Assembly: GCA_018136815.1 (NCBI GenBank)
Contig: CM030941.1
Coordinates: 1,735,582 to 1,799,581 of the forward strand
Direction of reading: 5' to 3'
Source: Isochrysis galbana
Taxonomy: Eukaryota > Haptophyta > Isochrysidales > Isochrysidaceae
Length of the DNA: 64,000 nucleotides
The notes under the pieces: model-generated
The model's input: the letters and a program-made list of their open reading frames with translations, nothing else
Databases searched by the model: none
Told to the model about the DNA's origin: nothing
Shown: piece by piece, positions 51,587 to 63,825 of the stretch
Numbering within the stretch: the first letter of the stretch is position 1
How the letters are laid out: every line of letters starts with the position of its first letter
Translations under genes and position numbers: made by a program

Positions 51587-53267
51587 AGTCTTCTGAAGAC
51601 GTCGCCATCCACCCGGCGTGCTGCGTGCTGCCCATGCGCGTGCAAGGGCGGACGTCAGCAGTCGGACGCCCACGTGGTTGCATTCTTCAATTCGGGCAGC
51701 GGGCATGGTTGCATTCTTCAACAAGGGCGGGACGATCGTTCAAGTTGAGGCGCAAACTAGGAGGAAGGCGAGGGCGCCCCCGTTAATGACGCAATCTCAA
51801 AACAAATTTACTTTGCGTACTGTAAGATGTGGGTCTACCTCCGTGACAGCCTATTCGACGATGGTCCCTACGACGTCTTCCGCTTGATGAGTCTCTTGGG
51901 TGGCATGCTCTTCTGGTTTATCGTTAGTGCTATAGGCGCAGCAGTCATCGCGTCGGGGGTGGCCTTGCGAAGGTCGGGATCGCGGTCGGGGTGGTTTTCG
52001 CGCTATTCATTCTTCTCCCCTTGGTACTATGCGCACGCACGGCGTCTCCGCGGGGGGACCGATGCACATCGCGCCGTGCCCAATGCACGGCGTGCACAAT
52101 GCGATTGCAAGTCATCACAGGTGCTCAGTGGATACTATTCATTAAACTGCATGTTTATGTAGTTGTCGGCCTTAGAGGAAAAGCGTTTGCATGCGCACGC
52201 ACGGCGTCCCCGCGGGGGAACATGCACCGCGGGGAAAAGCAGAGAAAAAAGTTGTTATCCCCACGCACGGCTAGCCCTTATTTAATTTTAAAATACTACA
52301 TACATAACTGTGGACATTTGATCGCTCAATTCGACTGATGCCCCACAATTGACGGAACGACACCTCCCTTTCCGGCTGGGGCTTTTTCCAGCAATGTTGT
52401 CTTTACGGTTTACGGCTCCGCCGTCCACCGACCGCCCACGCCTCCGCCTCGTCCACGAATCCTACGACTAATCCCCTAGCTGGCACGGCCATCCCCTCGC
52501 TGCCTCAACTCACACCACCGCCCTCGCCCTCTCTGAACTCCGCGGCCCCTCCTCCTCCGCCGTCATCTCTGACTCCCCCGCTGTCCATGCCTCCGTCTCC
52601 ACTCGCCGTCAAAGCGTGTGAGTGCGGGCAACAAGGAAGTTTGGCCCCCGGCAGGTTGCACGCTCGGCTGACCCGCGAGCGCTGGGCGGCGGGCGGCGGG
52701 CCAGTCACCTGTCTCTCGCTGCTGCAGCGTGCAGCTGTTTGCTGCTTGGCAGTCCGTGTGGGCGCGGCGATCTCCTGCGCACACACGCGGTCCGTGGCGG
52801 GATAGGGGAAACAATGAGAATGAGAGAAGAGGAAGTGCAGTGTGGAGGCAATGCGCATGTGAGGGGAGGAATGGACAGCCGGTCGCAAGGTGTGCTTGAC
52901 TGGTGTGCAGAGCTTGCGCGCGGACGGTCACCTCGCTGCACTTGCGGGCGGCGGGGGGGAGGCGGGCGGCGGAGGGGCCCGTCACCGTCGTTTCGCAGCG
53001 CCGACGGATTTTGTTTTTCGCTTCTCCTTCATTTCACCTCCCAAGTTTTCTTTCTCCGTCACTGAAGCTGCCCTCGGCCCTCAAAGTTTGAAGCCTCGAC
53101 GTCTCCTCAAACTTTGAGGTACTAAGTACTCGAGTAGGGCACCGTTCACTGACACTCTCTAGTATCTCACGTCTGAACCTCCCCCAATAGCGATGGGCGG
53201 CGCGCGCGGGAACTCGGAGTGAAGGGAGGCCGTCTCTCTCTCTCCCCTCTCTCTGCGTGAGACGGGC
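51587..53267. other. Mostly non-coding; one weak membrane-like ORF
   Basis: A plus-strand frame at 51827-52000 has a possible transmembrane helix (LLGGMLFWFIVSAIGAAVIA) but lacks support. gcgcacgcacggcgtc elements recur at 52029 and 52196. 52800-53100 has no protein-like frame. The region just before 53268 should contain the promoter of the first sulfotransferase-like gene. Confidence 0.3.
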
Positions 53268-55111
53268 GTGGGCGCAATGCTGCCGAGCCGGCGCTCTCGG
53301 CGGCAAGACGAGTCGCGCACGCAGCTTCGGCTGCCCGTCGCGCTGCTCGGGCTGAGCGGGCTCGCGCTAGGCAGCTTTTTCCTCCTTCCGCTCCTCCACT
53401 TCCGCTCGGCGCTTCGCCTCCGCGAGGAGCGAGGAGTGCTCGGCAGGCCGGCCCCGAACATCTCAAAGGAAGAGTTGCACCAGCTCTTGCAGGCTGAGAC
53501 AGAGGCGGAAGCTCAGGCCTTCGGGCTGCAAGCGGTGCTGCCGCTATTGCCGCCATCCACGCCTCCGCCTCCTCCTCCAACAATAGGAGGCGCAGAGAGC
53601 AGAGCAGACGCTGCGAAGGCGGGGGGAGACGCCTCAAGGGTAGGGTCACCAGCGTTGGTGCTGTGCGCCGTCGCTGGCGCTGATCCCGACGACCTTGCCG
53701 TCGACTTTGTGATGGGACCACTCTTGCAGAGTGGCACCTCGCATAATGGAGGTCTCACGGTAAAGATGTGCCGAGAGGATGTGTGGATGGATGGCCGACA
53801 GAGCGACGGCACTCCCGGCAGCTCATCCCCATGTTCTCCGCTGGATGGGAAGGTGGTAGACCACGTGCAACTTCTCGTCAGCAGGGAAACGATCACGAGC
53901 TGGAATGCCCGTCGTGTGCGCCGGCCGGCAACTTCATCAAAAAGTGGTCTTGTATTACAACCATCTGCGCGATCTTCGCCGATCGATGTGGATAGTTCCT
54001 TTCCTCAATTGCAGCCATTAATCCCACACGCAGATCGGGCCCCCTTTTTAATCGTTCTATTACGAGATCCATTCGAAGCTCTCATTGCCGAATACAATGG
54101 ACGGTTCTCAATCCATGCTGGGAGCAATGGTTCGCTCGCTGCCCTTGCTCTCGCATACAGCGGAGGCGAGTTTGGGCCGGTCGGCTACGTGGATCCTGTT
54201 GTGCGATTTGCATCTACGTACCGGCGCCTGCTTGCAGGCCGGAACATTCTTACATGTACACTTGCCGGGCAAGCGGCTAGCCTTTGCGAAGGTCGCGCGG
54301 GGAGGGTCGAGGGAGCACTTCGAAAACACATGAGGCGGAGACGAAAGCGCAGGCGGCAACTCGACTCTTCTGATGTCGATCTCGCGGTGATGAATAATAC
54401 GGGCAGTGCTTCGGTCAGTAGACGGCGGTCATTGCTGTCTGGCCATTTCGTTGCGAGCAGTCCATCGGACGACGCAATGCTTGCGAAGCCTCCTGCTCAC
54501 AATCCTGGACAAGAAATGGCGGCAGAAGACCTTGCAGTGTGGCGGCTTGCACATACTTACGCTCCAGTGTCGCCAGCTCCCCTAGGCTGGTCGGCCTCTG
54601 CGCTATTTGGTGCCTATTTGGTGCCTCGTGATGGACGACCAGCAGAAGCTCAACTGCAACGCTGGAAGCGACAGGCAGGTGAGCGCCCAACGTACTAGAA
54701 CGTGGCGGCAGGCACTCTTGATGAGCAAGATGTGAGTGGAATAGCCGCATAGTGTGTCACACGTGCTGCGCCGAAGATGATGATGACAGCATCCGCCCAA
54801 ACAAACGCGCAGAAGTGACGCTTGAAATGCTAGATGGTCATCGTGGGTGGCCTTTCGTGCTCGAGAGATTCGAGGAGTCCGCTTTGGGATTGTGCGCCGC
54901 ATTGATACGCCGCGACCTCATAGGCTATGCGCGCCGAGGTGAGGCTGCGGACGATTCGCGATGCTCGCATCTCCCACGCTCGGTGCCGCCAGCTGTGACT
55001 GGCGCGGGTCGGAGGGCAGGCGCGGGAGGTGAGCTTCGTCCGGGTGATGTCCGGACAGATGTGAGGCTCGCCGCTGAGATCTTTGCGAACGAATTCCTCG
55101 ATTTCCGGTGA
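53268..55111 (+). CDS. Golgi-type membrane sulfotransferase-like protein
   Basis: Exons 53268-54678 and 54813-55111 join in phase (569 aa). A basic N-terminus is followed by one membrane helix (LPVALLGLSGLALGSFFLLP), so it is a type II Golgi protein. A Pro-rich stem follows. The catalytic half has FLIVLLRDPFEALIAEYNGR, like the 3'-phosphate-binding motif of carbohydrate sulfotransferases, and the second exon has WPFVLERFEESALGLCAALI, like the ERFDESL motif of galactose-3-O and related enzymes. A clear 5'-phosphosulfate loop (PKxGS type) was not found, so activity is uncertain. PAPS-dependent sulfation of a polysaccharide is inferred from the family. Confidence 0.65.
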
Positions 55112-55229
55112 ATTGCCGGGGCCCCTAAATGCCTTCGGGGTTCGCTGTAGATTTGAGAGAGGACGGTGCAGTTGATTGACTCTGAGAGTCACGCATCTTC
55201 GCCCTGGCCGTTGCAATGAAGGTCCCAGG

Positions 55230-56986
55230 ATGAACCACGTCTTGCATCGCAGGTTGTATCACACAGCACAGAACGCATTATCTCAGTTGATCGCTGAGAG
55301 TTCAGCTCCCAAGCTGATGATCCAAGGCGCTGAAGCTACTGCGGGTACCTCGCTCATCGCTAGCCGAAACGACTCGGTCGCCAGGATGAATGGAAGAACA
55401 AATGAAGATGCTCGCATCCTGCGATCGCCTTCTCTCACACCCCTGGCACAAATACTTCAATCAATTAGATCATTTCCGCCCCGGCTTCCAAAGTTCATTG
55501 AACCCCTCAAATGTAGCCCAACAAAGCGTTTCTGCTCGATGCCACAGAGCAACCTTAGCATTCGTTCATGGGCGGATCCTTGGCCCCGCCAAGTACAACG
55601 CCTTCAGACCCTCGCACCGCCTGCATGGGATCGAAGAAATAATCGATCCACACATCAGCTCCTCTTTATCCACATCCCGAAGTGTGCTGGCTCTTCATTC
55701 CGCAACGGTGGGAGTGGCCTGATTGCGACGGTTGATGATCGACTCCCCTTGATGGACCACGGCACATATTCATCTGACCCCTAAACGACGTCTCTCTGTA
55801 TTCTGCAGGTATGTTGCTCGAGTTTACTCGTATTCACCGTAAACCGGAAGATGTGGGGTGCGTCTTCTACCGCGACGTCCACTTTCGTGAAAAGGAGACG
55901 ACTCCAAAGGACAGCACCACGGCGACCAACATGTCAGAATGGTCGACAGCCGGCGGGCAAAGCCGGAGGCGCCACGGGCTTCTTCGCGCCGGCCCCGATT
56001 GCATCATGGATGATGGGATGATTGACCCGACAGTCCCCATACTGACAGGTCACATCGGCTTCGGGTCGGCACTCCTATCGCGGATCAGCACGCCTTTCAC
56101 AGCGATAGTGTTCTTGCGCGAACCCATCGCACGCCTCGTCTCGCTATTCAACATGTATCCTGCAGGAACTTGGGGTGGGCGTGCGTCGAGCAATACAAGC
56201 GATGCTGTCACCCAGCAGGAATCGCCTGAGGTCGCTTTTGCGCGAGCTTACCGCACGGCCCTTGCAGGACGCAATGCATTAACGTGCTTCATCTCCGGCG
56301 ACAGCCCTTGCGACTCGCGTGGCGCTACGCGCGTTGGCTCTCTCGGTGCATCGTCTCTGCGAAGAGCTCAGTATAATTTGCTGCATCGCTTCGCCGCCTT
56401 TGGAATCACGGAGAGGCTTCATGATTCCTTCGCTCTTATTGCCCACACTCTAGGCTGGCGCAATTTCTATGAGAAGCCCTCTTTCAATGCAGCGGTGCAT
56501 GTGACCCCCGGTGGGGTGCACAAGCGGCTTGCACTTGACCATCTCTGTGCGATGCCGGATCTGTTACATGAGCTTGGTCGCGCCGAGCGCCTAGACCGCG
56601 CGTTGTACATTTTCAGCCTCTCAGTTTTTGAGCAACGGGTACGGCAGCTCCCACACGATCTCATTCATCTTGCTCAGCAACGGACGGGTGGGAGGAATAA
56701 TGCTGGACCAATATGTCGTCCGCAATCGGCAAGGGCAAACGCAATCGCTGCCGTCAACGCCGATTTGATGGATAGGAATATCGTCTCTGAGCCATTCATA
56801 CAAGAAACTGATCGGCAAGAAAACAATACGGCCTCGCGTTTCCTGCCCTTGCTCAGTCGTGATCGAGTGGTTGTCTCCCCAGATGACCCTCCCGACGGTG
56901 CAGTGTATCTACCGCGACGCACCCATCCTTTGCGCGCCCCGGAGCATCTCTTCAACGACGACGGTAGTTTTGATACAGTGTGGTAA
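55230..56986 (+). CDS. Carbohydrate (heparan 2-O-type) sulfotransferase
   Basis: Exons 55230-55707 and 55809-56986 join in phase (551 aa). The 5'-phosphosulfate loop LLFIHIPKCAGSSF ends the first exon. The 3'-phosphate motif IVFLREPIARLVSLFN and GRNALTCFISGD are in the second. This matches sulfotransferase family 2, which transfers sulfate from PAPS to glycan hydroxyls. No N-terminal membrane helix is visible before residue 150, unlike most Golgi members, so an upstream exon may be missing. The GRN(I/A)LTC motif is shared with the preceding gene, which supports a diverged tandem pair in the same orientation, 118 bp apart. Confidence 0.8.
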
Positions 56987-57053
56987 ATAGTGAGTGAGCC
57001 CAGAGAGAAGGAGAAGAGAGCGCGACGTGAAGTGAGAGGAGAGAATCGCGCGC

Positions 57054-57113
57054 GTCGTCGACACACCACGATACGCATAGACGTGTCGTCGACACACCAC
57101 GATACGCATAGAC
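57054..57113 (+). repeat. Two-copy tandem repeat (29-bp unit, 31-bp period)
   Basis: gtcgtcgacacaccacgata then cgcatagac occurs twice in tandem. It lies in the 3' flank of the second sulfotransferase. Confidence 0.85.
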
Positions 57114-57339
57114 AATGTAGTGCGCACCGCGCCGCACCAGCTACGCTTGTGATGGTGGTGTGCTTGTTGCCTTCCTTGGCTCATTTCGAGTCCGTCCCAT
57201 ATTCGACGGAACGCGATCTTCGGGCTTGGTTGGGGTGTTTGGTGGCACGCCCAATGCAGGCGTGGGAGTGCGGCTCGTGACCAGCGCCCACTTAACGCTT
57301 GGGTGGTAGTGATGGATGCTCAACTCATGCCAAAAGGCA

Positions 57340-57860
57340 GCAACTAACTTTACAGTCAGTTGCCATGGAGCGCGCCGAACTAAGTTTATACTTGGTTTAC
57401 CCATGGCGGGGCACGAGCCCCCCCCTCTCTCCACTCCTCCCCCGCCATGGGGGAGGAACCACCCGCTCTCCTGGCACGCCTGATGGCTTGCCAGGAGCAC
57501 ACTGCCATGCTGACCCATCCCTCTCCCCACAGGCACGCCTGATTCGCCCGCCCTGGCCTGTCGTGGCCAGCCCATCCCTCTGACCAGCCCCTCCTCCCCC
57601 TGGGCCCCCCTGATCAGGACCCCCCAGCCAGCTCCAGTCGACTGGTAGGGGCTCGAGAGCCAGCGATGGAGAGGCAGGAGGGGCCAGGGCCATGCCCCAG
57701 CCTCACCTGCCCCCTGAGCTGCGCTCCCAGGCCCCTGCTGGCCTCCTGGGAACCTGAAGAGGGGCCGCAGGCGCGCGCCATGGGCCCCCGCCGCAGGGAA
57801 GAGAGGAGGAAAAGGGAAGAGGGAGGGGAGGGGGGAGTGGCAGCTCTCCCCTCCGGCGTT
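57340..57860 (+). mobile_element. LINE 5'-end fragment(s)
   Basis: aactttacagtcagttgccatg then gagcgcgccg (the element 5' start as at 17150 and 20122) abuts a second 5' start aactaagtttatacttggtt at ~57381. The GC-rich continuation to ~57850 parallels 49551-49990 closely (ctgatggcttgccaggag, gcacgcctgattcgc). The 3' end is missing; no TSD identified. Confidence 0.65.
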
Positions 57861-57899
57861 TACGTGTCTTCTCGCCCCATTTGGGTAAGAGAAGACGGG

Positions 57900-59765
57900 G
57901 GCGCCAGAACCAGGAGGGAAGGGCCGCGGCTCGCCGCGGCCACTCGCTCTTGCGAGGAGAGATTAGCGTTTCTGGGCTCCTATTCATGAGTGCCCCCCCC
58001 CCCCCCCCCTGCGTTGTTTTTACCCGAAAGGGGTTTTCCCGGCGCTTGTTGCGGCGAGCGCGAAGCTTGGTCTGAGCGGCATTAGCATTCCCGTTCGTTG
58101 CACGCCAGACATCTCCACCGACGTCGTGTCCCATTAGTGTTTGATATAGATCATTCTCGTCGTTGTCGCTTTGGATGGCAGCGAGCGAGACTTGGAAGGC
58201 TCGTTCAAAATGCTCGAATGGGCGACCGCGCTGTCCATCAAATGGGGGCGCAAGGGGGTATTTCTTGCGATCCCAGTCTTTATCCTGTGTAGAGAGCATG
58301 AAGGCATCATGAATTGTGTCTTCGCGTTCTTGGGGAAATTCTCCCAAAAGATCATGAGATGACGACGAAGTGGTGTCGAACGGTGGCCTGCCGAAGTTTG
58401 GCAGCTCACAGAAATTTGATCGAATTATAGGCGGGATTGAGAATGGGGTCGAGCGCCGCGGAAGGATGGTGAATATCACGCGCGGTACGACCAGTCCTCG
58501 CCGAGTACGGCTGTCGGAGCGATGGAGATTGCACCAGATGGCTTCGGCGATCAGTGCATGTTCGCCCGCGGGATTAAAATAGAATTCCCAGTCGTCGTCT
58601 CCCCCAGGATAAAAATAGAATTGCCAGTCGTCGTCGGATGGTGCGGGGAAAAGTCCTTGGCCGGCCAGTTCCGCGCGGGGGGTTTCCCCTGCGGACGCTT
58701 CCTTGCGGGGCGAGGCTCCCCCACGGTGCGCGCGCGGGGGGGGTTCCCCCCCTCCTCCCTCCGGAGTTCCTGTCGGCGTCTGCTGCGCGCGGGGGGAATT
58801 CCTGTTCCCCCTCCGGAGGTCCGGTCGGCGTTCCCTGCGCGCGGGGGGGTTCTTCTGTTCCCCCTCCGGAGGTCCGGTCGGCGTTTTCTGCGCGCGGGGG
58901 GGCGCGCGGGGGGGGTTCCTGCCCTCCTCCCACCGGAGCTCCTGTCGGCGTGTTCTGCGCGCGGGGGGGAATTCCTGTTCCCCCTCCGGAGGTGCGGTCG
59001 GCGTGTTTTCCGCGCGGGGGGGAATCTTAGACCTTTCGCCTGCGCCCTCTGCGAGTCCGTCTCCCAAGGGGGGGGTGCAGCAGAGGTGGCAGCTATGCAG
59101 TTTGACGAAACAGTGGGGAGGCGCGGGCAATCGTTCCCCAGGGGGAAGAGATTTTCCCCATTGCAGCAATGGGGGCTTCCTTGCTCGAGCTGCCCGACTT
59201 TGCAACGCTGTTGCGCCTGGTAGCAACCTCGCAGCCCGGTGCCTTCCGGGGAGATTCGACGCGCCTCGTAGTGGCTGATGTGACCATCCGACACGGGTGA
59301 CGACCTCGAGCGTCCCGACGCCTCGAGGGCTCTAAGAATAGATGCTGAGGGATGGATTTTGGGGTCATTCGATGTGGAATTGTGGTTTTGCCACCCTTGA
59401 ACTGTCGAGTGCGGGCGGTTCTGGCTGTGGCTGTCACTGAAGTTGTTGGATGATTTGACCATGTGGTCCAGGTCCCACCACTTGGAGGAGCGTGTGGCGC
59501 GGTCGGCGGCCGCTGAGTCGAAGAAAAGATTTTCAACGAATTTGTCGAGTTTATTCGTTGTGGTGTTGTACCCTTGAGCGGCGTCGTCGAGCGCGCTGTG
59601 GTTGTAGAAGTTGGGGTGGTCTCTCGGCGGGGGTACCACGTTAGAAATTGTAGTCTTGTAAGAGGTCTTGTTGGCTAGCATCCCTAGCCACATACACCGG
59701 ACGAGCCATGCACCAACCGCGCACACCCCCATCGCGGGGTAGGGGCTCCGTTGCCGATGAGGCAC
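57900..59765 (-). pseudogene. Retroelement gag-like reading frames with internal minisatellite
   Basis: The minus strand at 58370-58080 encodes LAPPFDGQRGRPFEHFERAF and LYQTLMGHDVGGD, resembling the capsid start of LTR-element Gag proteins in protists (FDG...F..FERAF). Upstream, 59765-59090, another frame reads SSKWWDLDHMVKSSNNFSDS. The two are separated by the GC-rich repeat at 58700-59030, which is open in several frames, and no pol follows. This is best read as a decayed element; the family is uncertain. Confidence 0.4.
58700..59030 (+). repeat. GC-rich minisatellite (unit about 55-60 bp)
   Basis: Five to six copies of a unit containing ccccctccggaggt, cggtcggcgt and ctgcgcgcgggggg, with variable spacing. 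Because of the repeats, Pro/Arg/Gly-rich frames are open on both strands. Confidence 0.85.
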
Positions 59766-60038
59766 GGTCCCTCAGCACTAGGATTAAACTAGGACAACAA
59801 GAAAACTCTGACACTCCCAATCTTCCAGTAAATCCTCCAACAACAAATTGGTGTGAGCACGCACGAGCCTCTCAACAGTCTCGCCTCTCCTCTCTCCTCC
59901 TGTCCCCCCCCCCCCCCCACCCGCGGCGCCTCCCCTCTCACCGCCTCGCGGCGCGCGCGCGCGGACGGGCCGTCCCCCCTCCTCCCCCCGGCCCTCTTCC
60001 TCCACCCCCCCCCCCCCCCGCCGACTGCCGCCGCCACG

Positions 60039-63000
60039 ATGCTGCTGCGCTCAGCCCTGAGCCGGCTACCGGCTCAGCCGGCGCCTCGCGCTCGCGCAAT
60101 GCACCTCTCCCCCCGCGAGCTCGACCACCTCCGCCTCTCCACTGTGGGAGGCCTCGCTCAGCGTCGGCTCGCGAGGGGCCTCCGGCTCAACCAGCCAGAG
60201 GCAGTGGCTCTGATCTCCTCGCAGATGATGGAGATGATACGCGACGGAAAATCTGTCGCCGATCTCATGGTTCTCGGACAGAAGCTCCTCGGGAGGAGGC
60301 AGGTGCTCCCTGGAGTCGCATCGATGATCTCGGCAGTGCAGGTCGAGGCGACCTTTGATGATGGCACCAAGCTCCTCTCTATCCACTCTCCGATCTCGGC
60401 GCGCGACGGCGATCTCTCACTCGCGCTTTACGGATCGTTTCTACCCGTGCCGGACTTATCCGTCTTTGGCGACCTCAAGGACGAGGACGAGCCACCCGGC
60501 GCAATGTTCTACGCAGAAGATGCCGGCATCACGCTCAACGCCGGCAGGAACCTAATCGAGCTGGCGGTCACCAACTCGGGCGACCGCCCGATCCAGGTCG
60601 ACGCAGCCGGCACCTCTCGCGCTGCAGCGTGCACACATTGCCCGCGCGAGCCCCCCCCCGACGCTCCATGGAGCGTCCCATCAGACACATGGATCTTTCT
60701 TGCACCCTCGCAGGTCGGTTCGCATTATCACTTCATTGAAACCAACCCTGCACTTGTGTTTGATCGCGCGGCATCGCTGGGCATGAGGCTCAACGTGCCT
60801 GCTGGCTCGAGCGTACGGTTCGAGCCCGGCGAGTCGAAGACCGTAACACTCGTGGAAGTGGGAGGCAAGAAGGTGCGGCTCTCTGGCCTTGCCGAGCGCC
60901 CCGGTTGCTCTCAGCCGCGGGTGTTGCCCGCCCCGCATGCCCTTGCTGGACGCAAGGGCGACGCGCCCCTCACGCGCCGTATCCCGTGCGCCCTGTTGAT
61001 CGCTGGCTTTCTTCACTCACTTTCGGCCTCAGGTGGTGCGCTCCGGCAACAACCTTGTCAGCGGTACCGCCTCGGCCGACCGGCTACCCGAGGTGATGAA
61101 GCGCATCAAAGCGGGCGGCTTTGGTCATGCACCGACCAACTCGGGGCCTCCAAAGGGCACGCCCCTCGTTCTCAAGCGCCCAGAATACGCCGCCATGTTC
61201 GGCCCGACCGTTGGGGATCGCATCAAGCTGGGAGACACCTGCCTGTTGGCTGAGGTCGAGAAGGACTTCACGGTGTACGGCGATGAGCTGAAGTTTGGCG
61301 GCGGGAAAGTGCTGCGCGAGGGCATGGGCCAGGCGACGGGCTGCAATGCTGACGATGCTCTGGACACCGTCATCACCAACGCTCTCATCATCGACCCAAT
61401 CCTCGGTGTGGTGAAGGCGGACATTGGCATCAAAGGTGAGCATGCGCCGCCAAGCCCTCGTCGCGGTGCCGTGACCAAGGCTCAGGCGCCCGATGACGGT
61501 CCCTCACTTGGGCGCCACCGCTGTCACCCCCAAAAGGCTCGCGCATCGTGGGCATCGGCAAGGCGGGCAATCCTGACTGCATGGATGGCGTCACCCCTGG
61601 TATGATCACGGGCGTGACCACCGACTCGATCGCGGGCGAGAAGCTCATCGTCACCGCAGGCGCTATCGACACCCATGTGCACTGGATCTGCCCGCAAATC
61701 ATCGAGGAAGCCATTGCGTCCGGCATTACTACTCTGTGCGTGCGCACGGAGCGAGCCACCATTATCCCACTCAGCTGCAAGCATCTTGCGCTCTCTGCTC
61801 GGGTCCAATGGCGCATCCGCGCCGACGCCGCAATGGCACGACCATACCACGCCGTGCCACTGTAGGTATGGTGGCGGCGTCGGGCCGTCGGCAGGCACAA
61901 CTGCTACCACGTGCACGCCCTCTCCGAATCATGTCGAGATGATGATCAAGGCGACCGACGGTTTCCCACTCAACTTCGGCTTCTCTGGTAAGGGCAACAC
62001 CAGCGACTCCACGGGCATGCTCGAGGTTCTCGAGGCTGGCGCCTCGGGCTACAAGTTGCACGAGGATTGGGGCACCACGCCTGCAGCGATCGACGCGTGC
62101 CTCTCCTTCTGTGATGAGCATGACGTGCAGGTGAGGCGGCGTGCCCACCTGCTGTAACCACCTCGGAGCGTTGGGTCACCGGCTTCCGCGTTGACGGCAC
62201 ACAGCACTGTCTTACCTCACAACGCAGGCAACGATTCATACGGATACCCTCAATGAGTCGGGTTTCGTCGACGATTCCCTGGCAGCCATAAAGGGTCGGA
62301 CCATCCACACGTACCACTCAGAAGGCGCTGGCGGCGGTCATGCGCCCGACATCATTAAGGTTTGTCCACTACTTCGCACTCGTCTGGTTGGACTGAAAGG
62401 CTACGAAAAACGCACAGTTGGTGATCGGGGTGGGATGGCAACCCGTCTCCTTCCCCGTTGGCTGCAGGTCTGCTCTGAGCTCAACGTGATCCCCTCTTCG
62501 ACAAACCCGACACGACCTTTCACTGTTAACACTATCGATGAGCACCTCGACATGCTCATGGTCCGCAGCGCCGATGGCCTTGGGAGAGGAAGTCTAGCGC
62601 CGAACAGCCCATGCAACCTTGCGTGCTATGACGGTCGGGTGTTCACCAGAGATTAACCTTCAGCATGCTCGGTCGCGGATCCCGCTCTTGCTCCCTTGGC
62701 CTGCATGCAGGTGTGTCACCACCTTGACGATTCCATTCCCGAGGATGTGGCGTTCGCCGAGTCGCGCATCCGCGGCGAGACCATTGCGGCGGAGGACATC
62801 CTGCACGACATGGGAGCAATCTCGATCATGTCCTCGGATTCACAGGCGATGGGTCGCGTTGGTGAAGTGGTCTGCCGCACCTGGCAGACGGCAGATAAGA
62901 TGAAACGGCAGCGCGGCGCACTCGCGGAAGAGACCAACTCGAGCTCCGATAACGCTCGTATCAAGCGGTGCGCGTGCCGTTGTGCCCCAGCACGCACTGT

Positions 63001-63543
63001 CTCCACTGCCATTGCGACTCATGCCTGACGCTGCCTCGTCGCAGGTACATCGCCAAGTACACGATCAACCCGGCGCTCGCACATGGCATGTCGCACCTCG
63101 TTGGGTCGGTGCAGCCCGGAAAGCTAGCGGACCTTGTGCTGTGGAAGCCAGCGCTCTTCGGAGCCAAGCCTGAGATGGTCATCAAGGGCGGGACGATCGC
63201 ATGGGCGCAAATGGGAGATCCGAACGCCTCCATCCCGACACCACAGCCGGTTGTGATGCGCCCGATGTTTGGCGCCTTCGGGGGCGCTGTCGGTGGTACA
63301 TCCGTCATTTTTGTCTCGGGTGCAGCGCATGCTGCGAATGTAAAGGAAAAGTACGGGTTGAACAAGAACACGGAGCCTGTGCATGGAACGCGCACAGTCT
63401 CCAAGTCTGATATGGTTCACAACTCGCTCATGCCAAAGATTAAGGTGCACCCAGAGACGTTCGAGGTCACCGCGGACGGGATACCGCTGGTTTGCGAGCC
63501 TGCGGACTCTTTGCCTCTCGCTCGCAAATTCTTTTTGTTCTGA
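60039..63543 (+). CDS. Urease, single-chain eukaryotic type
   Basis: Nine exons, 60039-60596, 60714-60872, 61033-61435, 61537-61735, 61866-62130, 62228-62359, 62468-62560, 62711-62967 and 63045-63543, join in phase (854 aa). Gamma part: [20 protein letters not shown]. Beta part: [14 protein letters not shown]. Alpha part: the first nickel ligands [10 protein letters not shown]; the carbamylated-lysine block [43 protein letters not shown]; the mobile-flap CHHLD; and [13 protein letters not shown]. It ends FFLF. It hydrolyses urea to ammonia and carbamate, giving the alga access to urea nitrogen. Twenty residues precede the usual start (second Met at 60099), a possible targeting sequence. Accessory proteins UreD/F/G are not in the window. 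Confidence 0.96.
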
Positions 63544-63825
63544 GCAAGGCACATCCAAATGAGTGGGTTTGCTTCAGGCATGTGCTGAGCACCACCGTGC
63601 CACTCTTGTGTGGGTGTGCTTGACTCAGCTATCCCAATCCGCAGATGCCTTCTAGAGTTGTGGTCATGAGTGCTTGAAGTGTGGGTCGTATCCACGCGCT
63701 TTCTTTTCTATCATGTACAATGCAGGATGTGAGCGGCCACCAAGAGAGTTGGAGAGGATCCCCTTTTCTGACTCATCGATGCTAATCTCCCAAGCTCTCG
63801 TGTAAAGCGTCTTTCATTCATGATA
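63544..63825. other. Urease 3' flank
   Basis: No gene recognised. Confidence 0.5.

Noticed and set aside
57703-59226. 507-codon minus-strand frame as an intact protein
   Set aside because: Only its middle is gag-like; the N-terminal part is minisatellite and the C-terminal part overlaps LINE-derived sequence.
58522-59278. Cys/Pro/Gly-rich plus-strand frames
   Set aside because: They run through the GC-rich minisatellite and change character exactly with it; no start or homology.
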